Source: Chaenocephalus aceratus (Eukaryota; Chordata; Actinopteri; Perciformes; Channichthyidae). Taken from it: 64,000 bases of DNA. Position numbers and translations under genes: made by a program. The notes beneath the pieces are model-generated. The model made no database searches, was not told the DNA's origin, and saw only the letters and a program-made list of their open reading frames with translations. The stretch spans positions 36,956,666 to 37,020,665 of the forward strand of contig CM043797.1 in assembly GCA_023974075.1 (NCBI GenBank), in the 5' to 3' direction. Position 1 is the stretch's first letter, and each line of letters starts with the position of its first letter. Below are positions 1 to 13,048 of this stretch, in pieces.

Positions 1-316
1 ATAACATGAATGTTTCTGGTCTGAATTGAACTCTTTTTTCCGATAGCACTCATACCGGAGATGCTTTTTACACAGGCTACAGCGAACATCTCCCCTGTGT
101 GTCTCCCTCACAGATACGTGTCAGACCATATGTCTACATGTATCTCCCACAGCACACGTATTGCTCAAACTTTAAGCCAGGAAGTGATGTCGGTTTTGAT
201 AACCAGTCAAAACTAGCTCACATTTGTGCTGTACGAGACCTGCTATGCCCCCGTTACATAAAAGTGAATCAGAAAACAAACTGTGTGGCAGCTCAAGGCC
301 GTGTGCTATGATACAC

Positions 317-410
317 TTCAATTCAATTCAAAACCTTTATTCATCCAGGTCAAATCCCATTGAGATCAATGATCTCTTTTTCAAGGGAGACCTGCAGCAG
401 TAGAAGGTTT
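317..410 (-). mobile_element. LINE 3'-end fragment (family B)
   Basis: Read on the minus strand, this piece carries the same 3' end as the LINE copies at 32.4-33.3 kb and 59.0-62.8 kb: a CTGCAGGTCTCCCTTGAAAA-type block whose CCCTTGA..GAGAT arm can pair with a nearby ATCTCAA arm, then AATAAAGG. It ends in a short TTGAA-type tandem tail at about 318-331. Only the 3' UTR survives. A solo LTR is inserted directly beside it. Confidence 0.7.
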
Positions 411-952
411 TGTAACATCCCGTCATGTCTGCTAAATTATTCATGTCATGTTAATCAGGTTCATGTTATTGTTTTCATGTTTAGTTCATAGCCCAGGTTA
501 GATTTATGTTTAGTCAAGTCTTTTTGTTCACCTGTCTAGTCCTGTCATTGCACTTCCTGTTTTATTGTGTACTTACCTCTTGTCTCTCATTTCAGGTCCC
601 CTTACTTCCTCCCTTTGTGTGTTTTCCCGCCATCGTCAGCGTCTGCCCCGCCCCTGATTGTTTCCACCTGTTCCCCCTTACCTCATGTATAAATAGTCCT
701 GTCTCCCTTTGTCCTGTGCCAGTTCGTCTTGTGCCTTGTGCCATTACGAGAGCCAGCTTGTCACGCTGAGAGATTTTGTACTTTGTGATCATAGTCAAGT
801 TTATTTAGTTTGTAGTTTGCTTTGCTACGTTTTGCCTCTCAGGAGTGATTTTTGTTTGAACTTTATACTTATCCAAAGTAAAGACATTTTGAACAACACG
901 CTTTCTTTTGAGTCGTTCGTTTGAGTCCAAGTGTCTGTCAAGGTTCTTAACA
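411..952 (+). mobile_element. Solo LTR of an LTR retrotransposon (542 bp)
   Basis: The segment begins TGTAACATCC and ends GGTTCTTAACA, so it has the TG...CA ends of an LTR. It is flanked on both sides by the identical 5 bp GGTTT (406-410 and 953-957), a target-site duplication of the length made by Ty3/Gypsy or BEL integrases. A TATA box lies at 688-696 and the T-rich 3' third fits a U3-R-U5 layout. No gag or pol sequence adjoins it, so it is a solo LTR left by LTR-LTR recombination. A related LTR in the opposite orientation lies at 47965-48438. The superfamily is not settled. Confidence 0.85.
688..696 (+). promoter_or_regulatory. TATA box of the solo LTR
   Basis: TATAAATAG sits in the middle of the LTR, where the U3 promoter of an LTR retrotransposon would be. 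Transcription would run rightwards. Activity is not known. Confidence 0.5.
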
Positions 953-957
953 GGTTT

Positions 958-1317
958 AATATGGAGATGCCTAACCTATGTACCTATCCATCTATTCAAG
1001 GATGTTACCATGAATCCCTGTCTCCAAATAATCCTTTGAAAGCAGAATGTCGAACTGTTGAGGATGAATAAACTTAAATTGAGGTTATCAAAGGGCGTCT
1101 GATATGAGGCTTCTAATCAACCGTGGAAATGTGTTCGGTTTCCTGAGGATATTTTATAGTAACCAGGGATTTGTTCAGATGTTTAACTTTTGTTATTAAC
1201 ATGGTGAAAAACATGTAAATCTATTCATCCGTTGTGTTTCAACATATGAAATGGCTGAGGCAACCGTTGCCGTTTAAGGATGTCAACATTTTATTAAAGA
1301 GGATATATATAAATGTC
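958..1317. other. No gene seen
   Basis: A short stretch between the LTR and the first family A miniature element. The first part may continue the LINE 3' UTR that the LTR interrupted. I see no coding signal. Confidence 0.5.
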
Positions 1318-1668
1318 CAGGTTCGTATTTGTACTATGTGCCTGTGCTACAGCACCTCTTTTCACCCTCTGTCTGAAACCAGAGCCCTCTGATTGGTTAG
1401 CTGGCCGGCTCTGTTGTGATTGGTCAACCGCTCAGAGATGTCCCGCCCCTTAGCCTGTCACGTACAATGTGTTGAAGCGCTAGCCAATAGAAGCGCAAGT
1501 GTAACATCGTGATGTCACTATGTTCCTGAAGTAAACAAAGGAGTCCAGTGTGTGGCAGAGAAACTCCCTCTGACGGGAACACAGATGTATAGCCTTTGCA
1601 GACAATGTACATGCACAAACATCGATATAACATTACAGGAAAGATAAAACCCCAAAAAGACATGATGT
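1318..1668 (+). mobile_element. Miniature TTAA-type element, family A, copy 1
   Basis: This matches the fuller copy at 54628-55105 over most of its length. Both contain the block GTGCTGCAGCACCTCTTTTC (one mismatch here), the CCAAT-box pair ATTGGTTAGCTGGCCGGCTC / GTGATTGGTCAACC, and the GTAAACAAAGGAGTCCA segment. It has no coding capacity. The left terminus is worn; the right end (GACATGATGTCCTCTC) is a diverged form of the family terminus. Confidence 0.75.
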
Positions 1669-1689
1669 CCTCTCAAATGCGTGTTTTGG

Positions 1690-2055
1690 TGTGAGTACGA
1701 TACGATGCGACACGATATACTTTATTGTCCCCGTAAGGAAATGTGTTCTGGACTCTGTCCCGCAGTTCCGCATACATGTACATATACACACATTTTAGAC
1801 ATTAAGAGACATCCATTGCACATATCTTCAGTCATACACCGTTTGAACAAACACAATACACAGACGCACATACTGACATGGCGACCTATTGCACTACCCT
1901 CATGGCCAACATTTAAAAAGTACATTTCATTACATTTGACTACATTTCATAACATGTGAATGTTCAGAAGCTTAATGGACATAGGTGAGTTCTTAGCGGT
2001 TCAGCCTGCTCTTGGGAACCCTGCATCTTCTACCCGAAGGTAGGAGCTGGGATTC
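1690..2055 (-). mobile_element. LINE 3'-end fragment with ACGAT-type tail
   Basis: On the minus strand the right part (about 1968-2045) translates as an arginine-rich stretch of the form LPSGRRCRVPKSRLNR, the kind of C-terminal tail seen in some teleost non-LTR ORF2 proteins. It is followed by an AT-rich 3' UTR ending GGGGACAATAAAGTAT and an (ATCGT)n-like tail at 1696-1720. The 5' part of the element is missing. Clade not assigned. Confidence 0.55.
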
Positions 2056-2065
2056 TGGGTGGAGT

Positions 2066-2245
2066 ATAATGGGACGGGTGGCGCAGTGGTCTGTGCATCT
2101 GATCATCAGATCAAGGGGGGTGCTGGGGAACTCCAGTTCGAAACCTGCTCCTGCCGTTGTGTCCTTGGGCAAGACACTTCACAGTGTCCACAGTACATGT
2201 ATGATATAATGTGTACTTGTAAAAGCGCCTCGATGACTTCGAGGC
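2066..2245 (+). mobile_element. tRNA-derived SINE, first unit of a dimer
   Basis: The head carries an internal RNA polymerase III promoter: an A box GGTGGCGCAGTGG near 2077 and a B box AGTTCGAAACC near 2134. The body follows with TTGTGTCCTTGGGCAAGACA, a block found in many fish SINEs, at about 2157. Departures from a cloverleaf and the long body exclude a functional tRNA gene. Confidence 0.75.
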
Positions 2246-2445
2246 GTGAAGATGGACGGTGTGGCGCTGTGCAATGATCATCAGATCAAGGGGTGAAACC
2301 CGCCGCTGCTGCGTATGTAAAGCCGTTGTGTCCTTGGGCAAGACACTTCACCTGAACTTGCTCCTGTGGGTATTGTCCACAGTGACCATTGCATGTATAA
2401 AACATATATGTTTAATGTGTATCTGTAAAGCGCTGTGAGCACAGG
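2246..2445 (+). mobile_element. tRNA-derived SINE, second unit of a dimer
   Basis: The same head and body motifs recur about 180 bp later: GTGTGGCGCTGTGCAATGAT, ATCATCAGATCAAGGGG, then TTGTGTCCTTGGGCAAGACA at about 2327. The B box is degraded to GTGAAACCC, so this copy has probably lost its own promoter. It ends in CTGTAAAGCGCTGTGAGCAC. Confidence 0.7.
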
Positions 2446-3707
<1,262 letters not shown>

Positions 3708-3939
3708 GTATGTGTGGGTGCACCTGAGTCTGATACAGGCCTAGTCCACATGTACATATATTTTTGTAAACAGTGTTTTTCTGTCCTTTGGTTCAGGGCC
3801 ACACAAAAGCACAGTTTTATGCAACAATGCAATTGGAACGATATCAATGCCAATAGACAGTTTTCCATGGTGTAACATAAAACATTCCTTTACTTTAGTC
3901 AAGTACTATACGTATGTAAACGTTTAAGGTATCTGTACT

Positions 3940-4323
3940 TTTACTTTGGTAAGAATGGAGAAAACCAGCTCGAGTGCGCTAGGATTTGAAAGTACGCAGC
4001 CGAAAAACTTCTGCCCCTTCCTTCGGACTTCCTCACAGAGCCCCTCCTCCAACACACACGAACGTGCACATGACCAGTGAGGGCACGAGATAAGTTGTGC
4101 CCAGATGGAAGGCTGACAGGCAGGTAGGCCATCCAGTTACTTTAGCCGGGCCGGCTCAGATGATTGGTCGTGCTTTTCACAGCGCCACGGCTTCCCACAG
4201 ATGATATTTGTTTATGTATTTATTGTCAAAGCATTTAATGTATTCATTGCTATCGGGATGTTAAGAGAATTCCATGGAATATAACAAGAAGGGTTTCTGA
4301 AGTGAATTACCTACCCCACCTTT
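3940..4323 (-). mobile_element. Miniature TTAA-type element, partial
   Basis: On the minus strand the piece starts TTAA|AGGTGGGGTAGGTAATTCAC (TTAA at 4320-4323), a typical terminus of a TTAA-targeting miniature element. It continues through a GC-rich body with an ATTGG box near 4163. The other end near 3940 has no matching inverted repeat, so it is truncated or diverged. Confidence 0.55.
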
Positions 4324-5189
<866 letters not shown>

Positions 5190-5328
5190 TAAGCAGATAG
5201 TCAGGGATCCAGGACAGGTTTTGTATCCTGAGGACATAATCTGACTTTAATTCCAATCACTTTCATGACTAGCCACATCGACGTGATTCCCTTCAGGACA
5301 CGCACATACAAGTCCGCACTCATATATA

Positions 5329-5329
5329 T

Positions 5330-5384
<55 letters not shown>
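5329..5384. repeat. (CA)n microsatellite
   Basis: CA tract with one AAA interruption, lying 140 bp from a (TG)n tract, so the two could pair as inverted arms. Confidence 0.95.
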
Positions 5385-5389
<5 letters not shown>

Positions 5390-7784
5390 CAGTTAAAACC
5401 TAAATAAGACTTTGAGTGCCTTCTTCCATTTTCTTATGTTTTTCTTATTCGCTTTAATGTCAGGTTCCGTTCCCCCTTTTATTTCATTCTATTGTTATCT
5501 ATTTTCCACTTTTCTTTGAGATTTTATTGTATCTTTGTCCTCAGCTTTGTGCCGAATCGATGTGAATATCGAAGCTTAAATGTGTCCTAAATGCTTTTGA
5601 TGGCTAGGAGGGACGAGATGAACAGATAAAGTGAGAATTAAATCAGAGGACTTCAGGACAATGACGGTATTAAGTAACAAAAGTTCTACTAAGTACAAGA
5701 TGACAAACTTTGGATATTGAATATCCCTCAGAGGCATTATAGTCAAGCAAATGATATGTTTTTAAGATAATTAATTGAACTTTTCTCAGAGACAATTGCT
5801 GACTTAAGCCCGAGAGGAGCCTAATTTACTTTTGAAATTCAGTTCCTGAAAAGGCCTATAATTATAGAATCAAACAAATAAATAAAACTAAGGATAAGTG
5901 TTGTGTTATTGGTGAGTAAATAACAGGGTGTTATTTAGAAAAGAATAATAAATTAGAAGGAAAAAAAGATTTAAAAATACAGATTTCAGTATTCTGAGGC
6001 TCTGAGCCCCATTTCTTTTCAAAAAAAGTCCGACATGATACGATTTAAAATAAAAACAATAATCGTGGCTTGATAAGAAGATGTTTTTATGAACCCCACA
6101 GCTTCCGGTCTTCCAAGACCCGACCAGACAAAAAGACGTGCTGCAGGCACGAAACACACTACCAATAGAAATACATTGCTTTTAAAATCGTTCTGTGTGA
6201 CACGAAAAAAAGGGGAAAATGGTGTTGGTGAGCACGAACCAATAGATTAATGTCGTGACTATAACACGAAATGCCGTGAGACTTGGTTGGTTGTACAGTA
6301 GTGCGTTTGCAAAGCCACTGTAAGGGATCTAAAATCCTTGGACGAAACTAAACCGAAACCACAAAGAAAATGAAACGTCTACATGGAGAACATGTGATGT
6401 GGGAGTGAAGCTGACATTACCATCTAACATTTCTCAGAACCAGTAAAAAAGAATTGTCACGAATACTAAATCTGAAAAAAAAAAAACAACGGCTGGAAAG
6501 CAGGACTGTGTTTTGTTAATTACACAAAGCTCTTATCTAAATTATATAGTAAAAGCGTAACAAAGCCAGGAGCGTATGTGTGTAATTAGAGACCCGGGAC
6601 AGTGCAGTCCCTCTGTTTCTCTGCAGAGGCTGAGTGATGAGATTGAGATGTGAGGGATGGGATTGCTTGTGACACCTCCTCGAAACAGCACCTGCTACCT
6701 CGCTAACACGTTTAGCATAAAGTAATCAAACTTTTCTCATTATCTCAGCAATGCCAGCCAATTAGACATGATACATCAACAACTCTGCAATTATCTGCAA
6801 TTACAACTCATTAAGCTCTGATTTACTATGTTTTAATTAGCCGCCGCCACACTTTGCGTCGCAGACATGTCCTCGCGCCGGTGTCGATGGTTGCTGTCGC
6901 CACTAATGCGACTGTTGTTGGATCGTTGCACTTGGCTGAGCATGGTGTACTCAAGAGGCCATCACTCCTCCTCTTCATTGCCACACTGTTGACTCTCAAA
7001 CTCCAAAAACACTCACTCACACAGTAGCCTGACTTTTGAATGGCTGGGAAAGGTGAGTGTGTGTCGGTTAGCTTTAATTGATGATACTTTGTCTGGAACA
7101 CACACAGATCTTCATCCCCTGTGTGTATCGCTTGCAAAGGGTCAATTTTCCATCAGATTTGTAAGTACCAAATTATAGAATGGCTTTTCCCACGTGACAA
7201 AACATTGTACCTCCTCTTTGTCTGAAAGTGAACACCTAAAAGTCCTTATATATTTAATATCCATGTTTCCATGTTATATTGCCTCACTTGTTTTGAGCCC
7301 CTCCTTACTGTATGTCAGTTAACAATAATGCAGTCAATAGAGGTGTGTACACTGGTGCTGTGAATTTAGTTTTTGTTTGTAAGTATTGCGTTATCACAGT
7401 AAATAATCTGTTTTATGGAATGCGGTAATGTGACAGCCCTAGGATGAATTAATGTCCCCCTCACAAAGACAAGCACACACACATAATCATAAACTTTTAA
7501 CAATCACATTTATTTGCATTATACATTTTCTTCATATGTATTTTTAGTTTTAATTGTGTTGTGTCAGTTTGCCATCACTATTGAATTCAGATTTTGTATA
7601 TCACCATTGTTTCCTTTCGTGAATTTTAGCACAATTTAGGTGGATACAGTAAGTCTAGTTTTTCTGCCTTTTCCTTCAATGTAGTTATCTTGTTGTTATG
7701 TGTCCTGTATTTGTCTGTAAGAAAAACAATGAACAATATGTAATTGTAACCTATCCTAAGGGAGTCCTTGTACGTAGACACGTT
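5385..7784. other. No gene seen (2.4 kb)
   Basis: Mostly AT-rich unique-looking DNA. The longest ORF (minus strand, 6826-7137) has no recognisable domain. No terminal repeats were found by eye. Confidence 0.5.
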
Positions 7785-8415
7785 AGTTTAGCTGCTATAG
7801 GCTCAGACTGTCGGGGGACACCTCTGTCTGTACCTGTGTACTCTCATGTTCCCGACTAACCCAGCTTCCCCCACATTTCTTTTTGGTGTCTATCTACCGC
7901 CGGGTTCCTGAGTCGAGGCTGATCCTGTTTGCTGCGGTCCTGTGTCCTCCATCCTGAGTTCTGATCTGAGTCCTGGACTTCGAGTCGTGCTGAACCTGTC
8001 TCTGTGGTCCTGCCTGGCTCTCATCATGCTGCTTCCCTGATGGCTCCCACAGGATTGCTGACATCCTCATGGATTCATCTTCTTATTACAGACACATGCA
8101 TTTCCTAACATTCGGTCTATATGCTGTAAAATGTATTATCTCTTCGATGTACACACGGCATCTATTGCACGTCTGTCCGTCCTGGGAGAGGGATCCCTCC
8201 TCTGTTGCTCTCCCTGAGGTTTCTCCCATGTTCCCTTTAAACTGTGGGTTTTCTCTGGAAGTGTTTCCTTGTACGATGTGAGGGTCTAAGGACAGAGGGT
8301 CTAAGGACAGAGGGTCTAAGGACAGAGGGTGCCGTATTGTCATACTGATATTCTGTACACACTGTGAAGACCACTGAGACAAATGTAACATGTGTGATTT
8401 TGGGCATTTCCTGGG
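7785..8415 (+). mobile_element. Dispersed repeat resembling a LINE 3' UTR
   Basis: The stretch has a layout I recognise as a very common teleost repeat: a TGAGTTCTGATCTGAGTCCT segment, then CTCCCTGAGGTTTCTCCCAT, TGTTTCCTTGTACGATGTGA and TGATATTCTGTACACACTGT. It reads as an untranslated 3' region of a non-LTR retrotransposon, but the AATAAA end is missing here. A 15-bp unit inside it has been amplified. The family assignment is from pattern memory only. Confidence 0.5.
8281..8330. repeat. 15-bp tandem repeat, about 3.3 copies
   Basis: The unit AGGGTCTAAGGACAG repeats without change from 8281. It lies within the dispersed repeat and is a local expansion of that repeat's own sequence. Confidence 0.95.
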
Positions 8416-9289
8416 CCTTTAGCATGTTTGCATGAATAAGGAAGTGACAGAAAGGCAGAGAGGGGGGGGGGGGGTGGATTTAGAAAAGCGGTGCAATGTT
8501 TGGAGGAAGGGAACAGACTGGAGGAAGAGGCGAGGAAAGAGAATGGGATTGACGCCACAGATTACCCATTCGCCGTTCCCCACATCGCGCACTGCGAACG
8601 AGTCATTTCGTTATTTCGCTTTAAGCTCCTTTCGTTTCTCCCCGGCAACATTTTAACCATTTTTAGTATCAAGTGTCTCTCGCCTTCATGACGGAAACAA
8701 ACCAAACCAATTCTCTCCCTCTTCTTTTTAAAGAGGCAATCAGCAGAGTGTCCTTGGTTTGATTAGATTCCAACTCGCCGTCTTCCTTCCCTTAATTTAC
8801 ACACGTTCTTTATTCTCTTGTCTTGTTTCCCCCTCTTCCTAAAGGACAGTGCAACAAGGCTTCTTCCCAAACTCTGTGGAGATCACATGACGTTGGAGAT
8901 GCTTCATCAATGCTTGACCTAAATAGACTATATTTCATCACACTTGTCCTCCTTCACTCCACTTGTGTCTGTCTTGCATCCTGGCTGTGTCTCTTTCAGA
9001 AATCAAATTACCATCAAGCTTGTGTCTTTGCTTGAGTGGCCGTAGGCAACCCTGCAGAACCCTCTACTTACGCTTTGTGTGATCCGCGCATGAAGAAGGC
9101 TTGGAGGAAATACAACTGGGTTGAAGCTGATTGAGTAGTTGATGAGTCACAGGGGTTTGTTACCGTGTCGTGTCCAGGCAGATCTATATCATCTAGAAAA
9201 ACTGTTTTGTGGAATAAAAGTAGATTTTCTTTTCTAAACTCTAAACGGATCTCATGTGGATGCACACAGGGCGCACACGCGTACGCCAT
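8416..9289. other. No gene seen
   Basis: Includes a G12 run near 8462-8474. Short overlapping ORFs only. Confidence 0.5.
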
Positions 9290-9602
9290 GACTACAACGT
9301 TCCTGCAGTTACAAGTGTATTCAAATTTGAAGAAACTGAAAAAACGGGAATCCTGTAAGTACACTATCAATAGTCCAACCAGTGTGAGAGCTCCTGCATA
9401 CAAACCGTACAAATTGAAAGTGCTTCGCTGTAGGAGTGATTTTGTTATTGGCCATAGTGCAGTGAAAAAAGCCGGGTTTTTTAGTCTGTGATAGAAGATG
9501 TGTAGATTTTCTGATTTCACTGGGGAGCTCGTTTTACCATTTTTAGGACAGGATAGTGAACAGGCGTTTTTTCTTTCGGTGGTACCTGGGTCCCACTCAC
9601 AG
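9290..9602 (-). mobile_element. L2-type LINE fragment, 3' part
   Basis: The minus strand aligns with the better preserved L2 copy at 41629-42440. Shared blocks are GGGGAGCTCGTTTTACCAT versus GGGGAGCTCATTCCACCAT, and ACCTGGGTCCCACTCACAG versus ACTTGGGTCCCCTTCGCAG. The homology runs on into the 3' UTR (GTACTTAxAxGATTC...TTCTTCAA). A 179-residue minus-strand ORF (9068-9607) overlaps it; its first part is this L2 tail and the rest is chance reading. The copy stops abruptly at 9602 and resumes at 10133. Confidence 0.65.
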
Positions 9603-10132
9603 TTCATAGACAGCTATAGTGTCCTTTTAATTCTCCACTTCCGTCCTTCAGTCATGTTTCTCTGTCTGTAGGCAGCAGGCATTTGGCCTTGAAGACTAGC
9701 TGGCACCGGCTGGTTTTTCAGGCTCTCTTCATCAGCTGTGTTTATAGATGACCTCCTTCTTACTTCTGAATATCCATAAAGCAAGGTTGTTAACATTCTT
9801 CCCTTTAGATAATGCCGAGAGTTAATATGCTATGGGTCAGACAGTTAACCTAATCTGACGAGGCCGTCTGGAGGCTGCTTCTCTGTAAGGAACATAAAAA
9901 GTGGGGGGGGGTCTGATGGAGTGCTTGATGAATGGCTTTACTGTGGGTAAAAGGAGACGGGGTGAAGAACCTCAGAGTTGGTTTGGGTAGAGGCTGTGTC
10001 AGTATTGTGTCCCAGCAAATGTGAAAACTCCCACCGTAACGTCCAACACACTTTCAGAGTCCGGCATCAGTTCGAAGTTCTTCAGTGCACTCCTCGTGTT
10101 CCCGTTCTTTGCTCCAAGAATTTCATCTCAGC
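9603..10132. mobile_element. About 530-bp insertion splitting an L2 copy
   Basis: The flanking L2 halves join cleanly if this piece is removed. CACAG occurs at both junctions (9598-9602 and 10132-10136), which could be a 5-bp target duplication. The ends show no clear inverted repeat and no ORF. The type is unknown. Confidence 0.4.
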
Positions 10133-10215
10133 ACAGCAGTGAGGAAGCTGCGAACCGATTGGCTGATGCAGAGTGATGTGAATGTGCTGGAGTGTATGGC
10201 TAAACCATTGCCAAA
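10133..10215 (-). mobile_element. L2-type LINE fragment, continuation
   Basis: CAGTGAGGAAGCTGCGAACC...TTGGCTGATGCAGAGTGATG aligns with 41983-42050 of the other L2 copy on the same strand, continuing exactly where the 9290-9602 piece stops. Confidence 0.65.
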
Positions 10216-10264
10216 ATACTGCTCGAGACTGTACTTTATTTCATCCTGAACTGCCGTTGATAAT

Positions 10265-10370
10265 AATATTGATCATGTCTGCATTTTTATTAATATTATT
10301 AATAATACATTTTAATTAAGGGCGCCTTTCATGACACCCAAGGACACCGTATAATTTAATAAATACTATT
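10265..10370 (-). mobile_element. L2-type LINE 3' terminus
   Basis: On the minus strand, CGGTGTCCTTGGGTGTCATG then AAAGGCGCCCTTAATTAAAA then TGTATTATTAAT is a typical L2 terminus with an (ATT)n tail. It differs from the neighbouring L2 piece, so it is a separate insertion. Confidence 0.6.
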
Positions 10371-10455
10371 AGAGGTTAAAAGCAATGAGTAAAAACAGGC
10401 AATCATGGAGGAGACACAAATGATAGGGACAGGATATTCAGGGGAAGCAGATGAT

Positions 10456-10522
<67 letters not shown>
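10456..10522. repeat. (TG)n microsatellite
   Basis: About 32 TG units followed by a short GA run. Confidence 0.95.
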
Positions 10523-10530
<8 letters not shown>

Positions 10531-10539
10531 AACAGATGC

Positions 10540-11585
10540 ATGAACTGCTTAATTACTGCATCCTCATTATTGTATTATTGTCCTCCTCTTATCTGCCTCA
10601 CCTTGGTCCGTTTCTCCTTCTTTCTTCTCCTCCTTTTCATTGTCCCTCCGATCCTTTCCTCCTACAAATGAGACGGAGCGGCTGAAATGATCGGGGGGAC
10701 AGAGAGAAAGGAACGAACCAAGGATAAAACTACAAAGGCGGAGTTGACAGGGAGATGCACAGCAATGTCCAGTTAAGGAGAGGATAGGTAACGAGACGCC
10801 ACAGACAGAACGTTGGAGGCAGAGGAGAGTTGATGATCTTAATTAATTGGCAGCCCTACCCCTTCGGATATTTCCATATCGCAAAAAAATAAGATTATAC
10901 TGAATGTATTCTCACAAAGGCTGAAAAACATGTCAAACATCTCCTCTGTGTGCGCAGTGGACGGAGGAACGGTGAAAACATGACTTCTTATTAGAACTGA
11001 ATATAACCGAGGAGGGCTGGGAACGGCAGCGTGTGACCCCGGACACTCAAGGTTTAAATAATTAGTCAGACACTCTTCCACTAGAGGGGTTTGCTCAAAT
11101 ATTCACTTTGTGTAGCAGTTTCCCTTTTATCAGCGCAGGAAGCAGTGTGTGTTCGGTGTATGTGCAATGTAGGTTTATTCGTGCGTTTAAAGTACGTGCT
11201 CGTTTTTTAAGTGTGTCTTTGTGCGTGCAAACTAACGCAAATCTGAAAAATTGGCAGCAGAATATGCTGCGCGAGCTAATTAGCCGTGGAGGCGCTAGCA
11301 TAGGAAAGTGAATAATCAGCGGGGAGGATGAATGAAGGAGACAAACAGGCCTGACGAGTGAGTACAGCCAACGATCCACATCACAGAGCGGAGACGGGGC
11401 TTCGGCGGACCTGTGTGTGATGGATTTAATTCCTACTGATGTGCCTCGCAGAAAATTACCCCATTAAAAAATCACTGCCGATGACTTTATTTCTTCCCCT
11501 TTTTGCAGTGGAAGACTCTGTGTCGGTTTGGGTTTAAAAGTTCATCATTTTCCGTAGGGTGACTTTTGCTTGAATGTCAAACGCC
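10540..11585. other. No gene seen
   Basis: Unique-looking sequence with short ORFs only. Confidence 0.5.
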
Positions 11586-11589
11586 TTAA

Positions 11590-12058
11590 GGGACCTATAA
11601 ACAATGTCGGGAGGGTTACTTTGAAAGAAGCACAATTTTGCTTGTTGGGGTTTTCCCTTTCCTTTCGTGTGTTATAGGTTTTGTGCGTGTAAGTGTTCTG
11701 AAAAGTCTAACATCCTACATTTCTCTCCCACACACTCCCAACTGCCTGACGTCCTGAACTTAGTGACCTCAATATGTAACACTTGCTCTTCTATTGGCTA
11801 GCGCTCCGACACATTGTACGTGATAGACTAACTGGCGGGGCATCTCTAAGCGGTTGACCAATCAAAACAGAGCCGGCCAGCTAACCAATCAGAGCAGACT
11901 GGGCTCTGGTTTCAGACAGAGGGTGAAAAGAGGTGCTGCAGCACAGGCAGTATGAGATAAAGCATAAAAGGATTGGAAAAATGTAACAGTAGAGTGAGTA
12001 GAGTAGTAGAGGCATAAAATACAAATATGAGCCCGAAATTGAGAATTATAGGGCCCCT
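11590..12058 (-). mobile_element. Miniature TTAA-type element, family A, copy 2
   Basis: TTAA at 11586-11589 is followed by GGGACCTATAAAC, and the far end is ATTATAGGGCCCCTT, an imperfect inverted pair. The interior shares the family A blocks (GGCTAGCGCT, GGTTGACCAATC, CAGCTAACCAATCAGAGCAG, AGGTGCTGCAGCACAGGCAG) in minus orientation. The right TTAA is lost. No coding capacity. Confidence 0.8.
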
Positions 12059-13048
12059 TCAAAACATGGCATTCTTTGAACTAAAGACTTGCTATGGTTT
12101 TTTAATCTCGCTCAGCTGCGTTGCAACATTCAGAGTAATTTGCTCACATTGGGTTCAACGCGTCATAGAGCGACCAAGTCATTTCATTGGACGAGAGGCA
12201 TAGTATGAGAGCTGGTCACAGGGATGCGTTCAAATGTAGTCAGTAATTTGAGGAACTGTCGAAATGGCGAACGCAGATAAAGTTGAGCTCGAAGATCCTC
12301 CAGCATCATTGAAGTATCCGGTTTGGGAACATTTTGGTTTCGCAGTTACGTACAAGGATGACGGACAAAGACAGGTGGACCGAACCAAAGCTGTTTGTCG
12401 GCATTGTTCAACTGAAATTGGTGACGCGGCTGGCAATACATCAAACTTGCACACTCATTTGAAAAGGCATCACCCGAACGTGAATATCACCGGTAGCAAA
12501 AGAAAAAAGTGCAAACCCAACTCCCGCTAGCATGTTAGCCTCCACCACTCGCAAAAAGTTCAGACCGAGCCAAAGCTGTTACAAACGGCAAATATCCTTA
12601 TGTTGCCATGTTAGCAAAGCGCTACCTGGCTGTATCTGCTACCTCTGTCCCTAGCGAGAGGGTGTTCTCCACAGCAGGAGACGTTGCTAGTGCCAGCAGA
12701 TCTGCGCTTTCGGCAAGCAATGTGGACAAGTTCATCTTTCTTTAAAGAAACATGAAAATACAATGACAACAAGTCCTAATGTCAAATTGGCTGCTTAGGT
12801 ACTAGTACAGTACAGTTCAAATACAGATTATTTCAGTTCATCGAAATGCTGCACCTTAATGTTTATTTTATTATACTTTGTATTTATTTGAGTAAATACA
12901 TTATTCACAGTTTAATAATAATTAAAAAAACCCAAAATATTTTATGTTTTGTGATAATCTTTTCTGCTGTACCGAGAACGTACCGAACCGTGACGTAAAA
13001 ACCGAGGTACGTACCGAACCGAAATGTTTGTGAACTGTTACACCCCGT
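12059..13048 (+). mobile_element. Internally deleted hAT transposon (ZBED type)
   Basis: The segment has a BED-finger ORF close to a piece encoding the C-terminal hAT dimerisation domain, with the catalytic middle missing. It then has a 300-bp AT-rich 3' flank ending ACCGAACCG...GAACTGTTACACCCC, which resembles the right terminus of hAT elements. No matching left terminus is visible; the family A element adjoins at 12058. It is a non-autonomous deletion derivative. Confidence 0.65.
12264..12745 (+). pseudogene. hAT transposase remnant: BED finger plus dimerisation tail
   Basis: The N-terminal ORF (12264-12530, 88 residues) contains a BED-type zinc finger: a WEHFGF start, CRHC, then HTHLKRHHP. 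BED fingers bind the transposon ends. The frame stops at 12530. A second frame from about 12592 to 12745 encodes LAKRYLAVSATSVPSERVFS followed by a short tail and a stop, the classic hATC dimerisation motif. The RNase H-like catalytic core, normally about 400 residues with a DDE triad, is absent. The two parts are in different frames and about 60 bp apart, so no functional transposase is made. It is clearly a deletion product rather than a domesticated ZBED gene. Confidence 0.8.

Noticed and set aside
2066..2445. tRNA gene
   Set aside because: Pol III boxes are present, but the stem pairing of a cloverleaf is lost and a long SINE body follows.
9068..9607. 179-residue minus-strand ORF
   Set aside because: Its first third is the tail of an L2 copy and the remainder aligns with L2 3' UTR sequence; no conserved domain.
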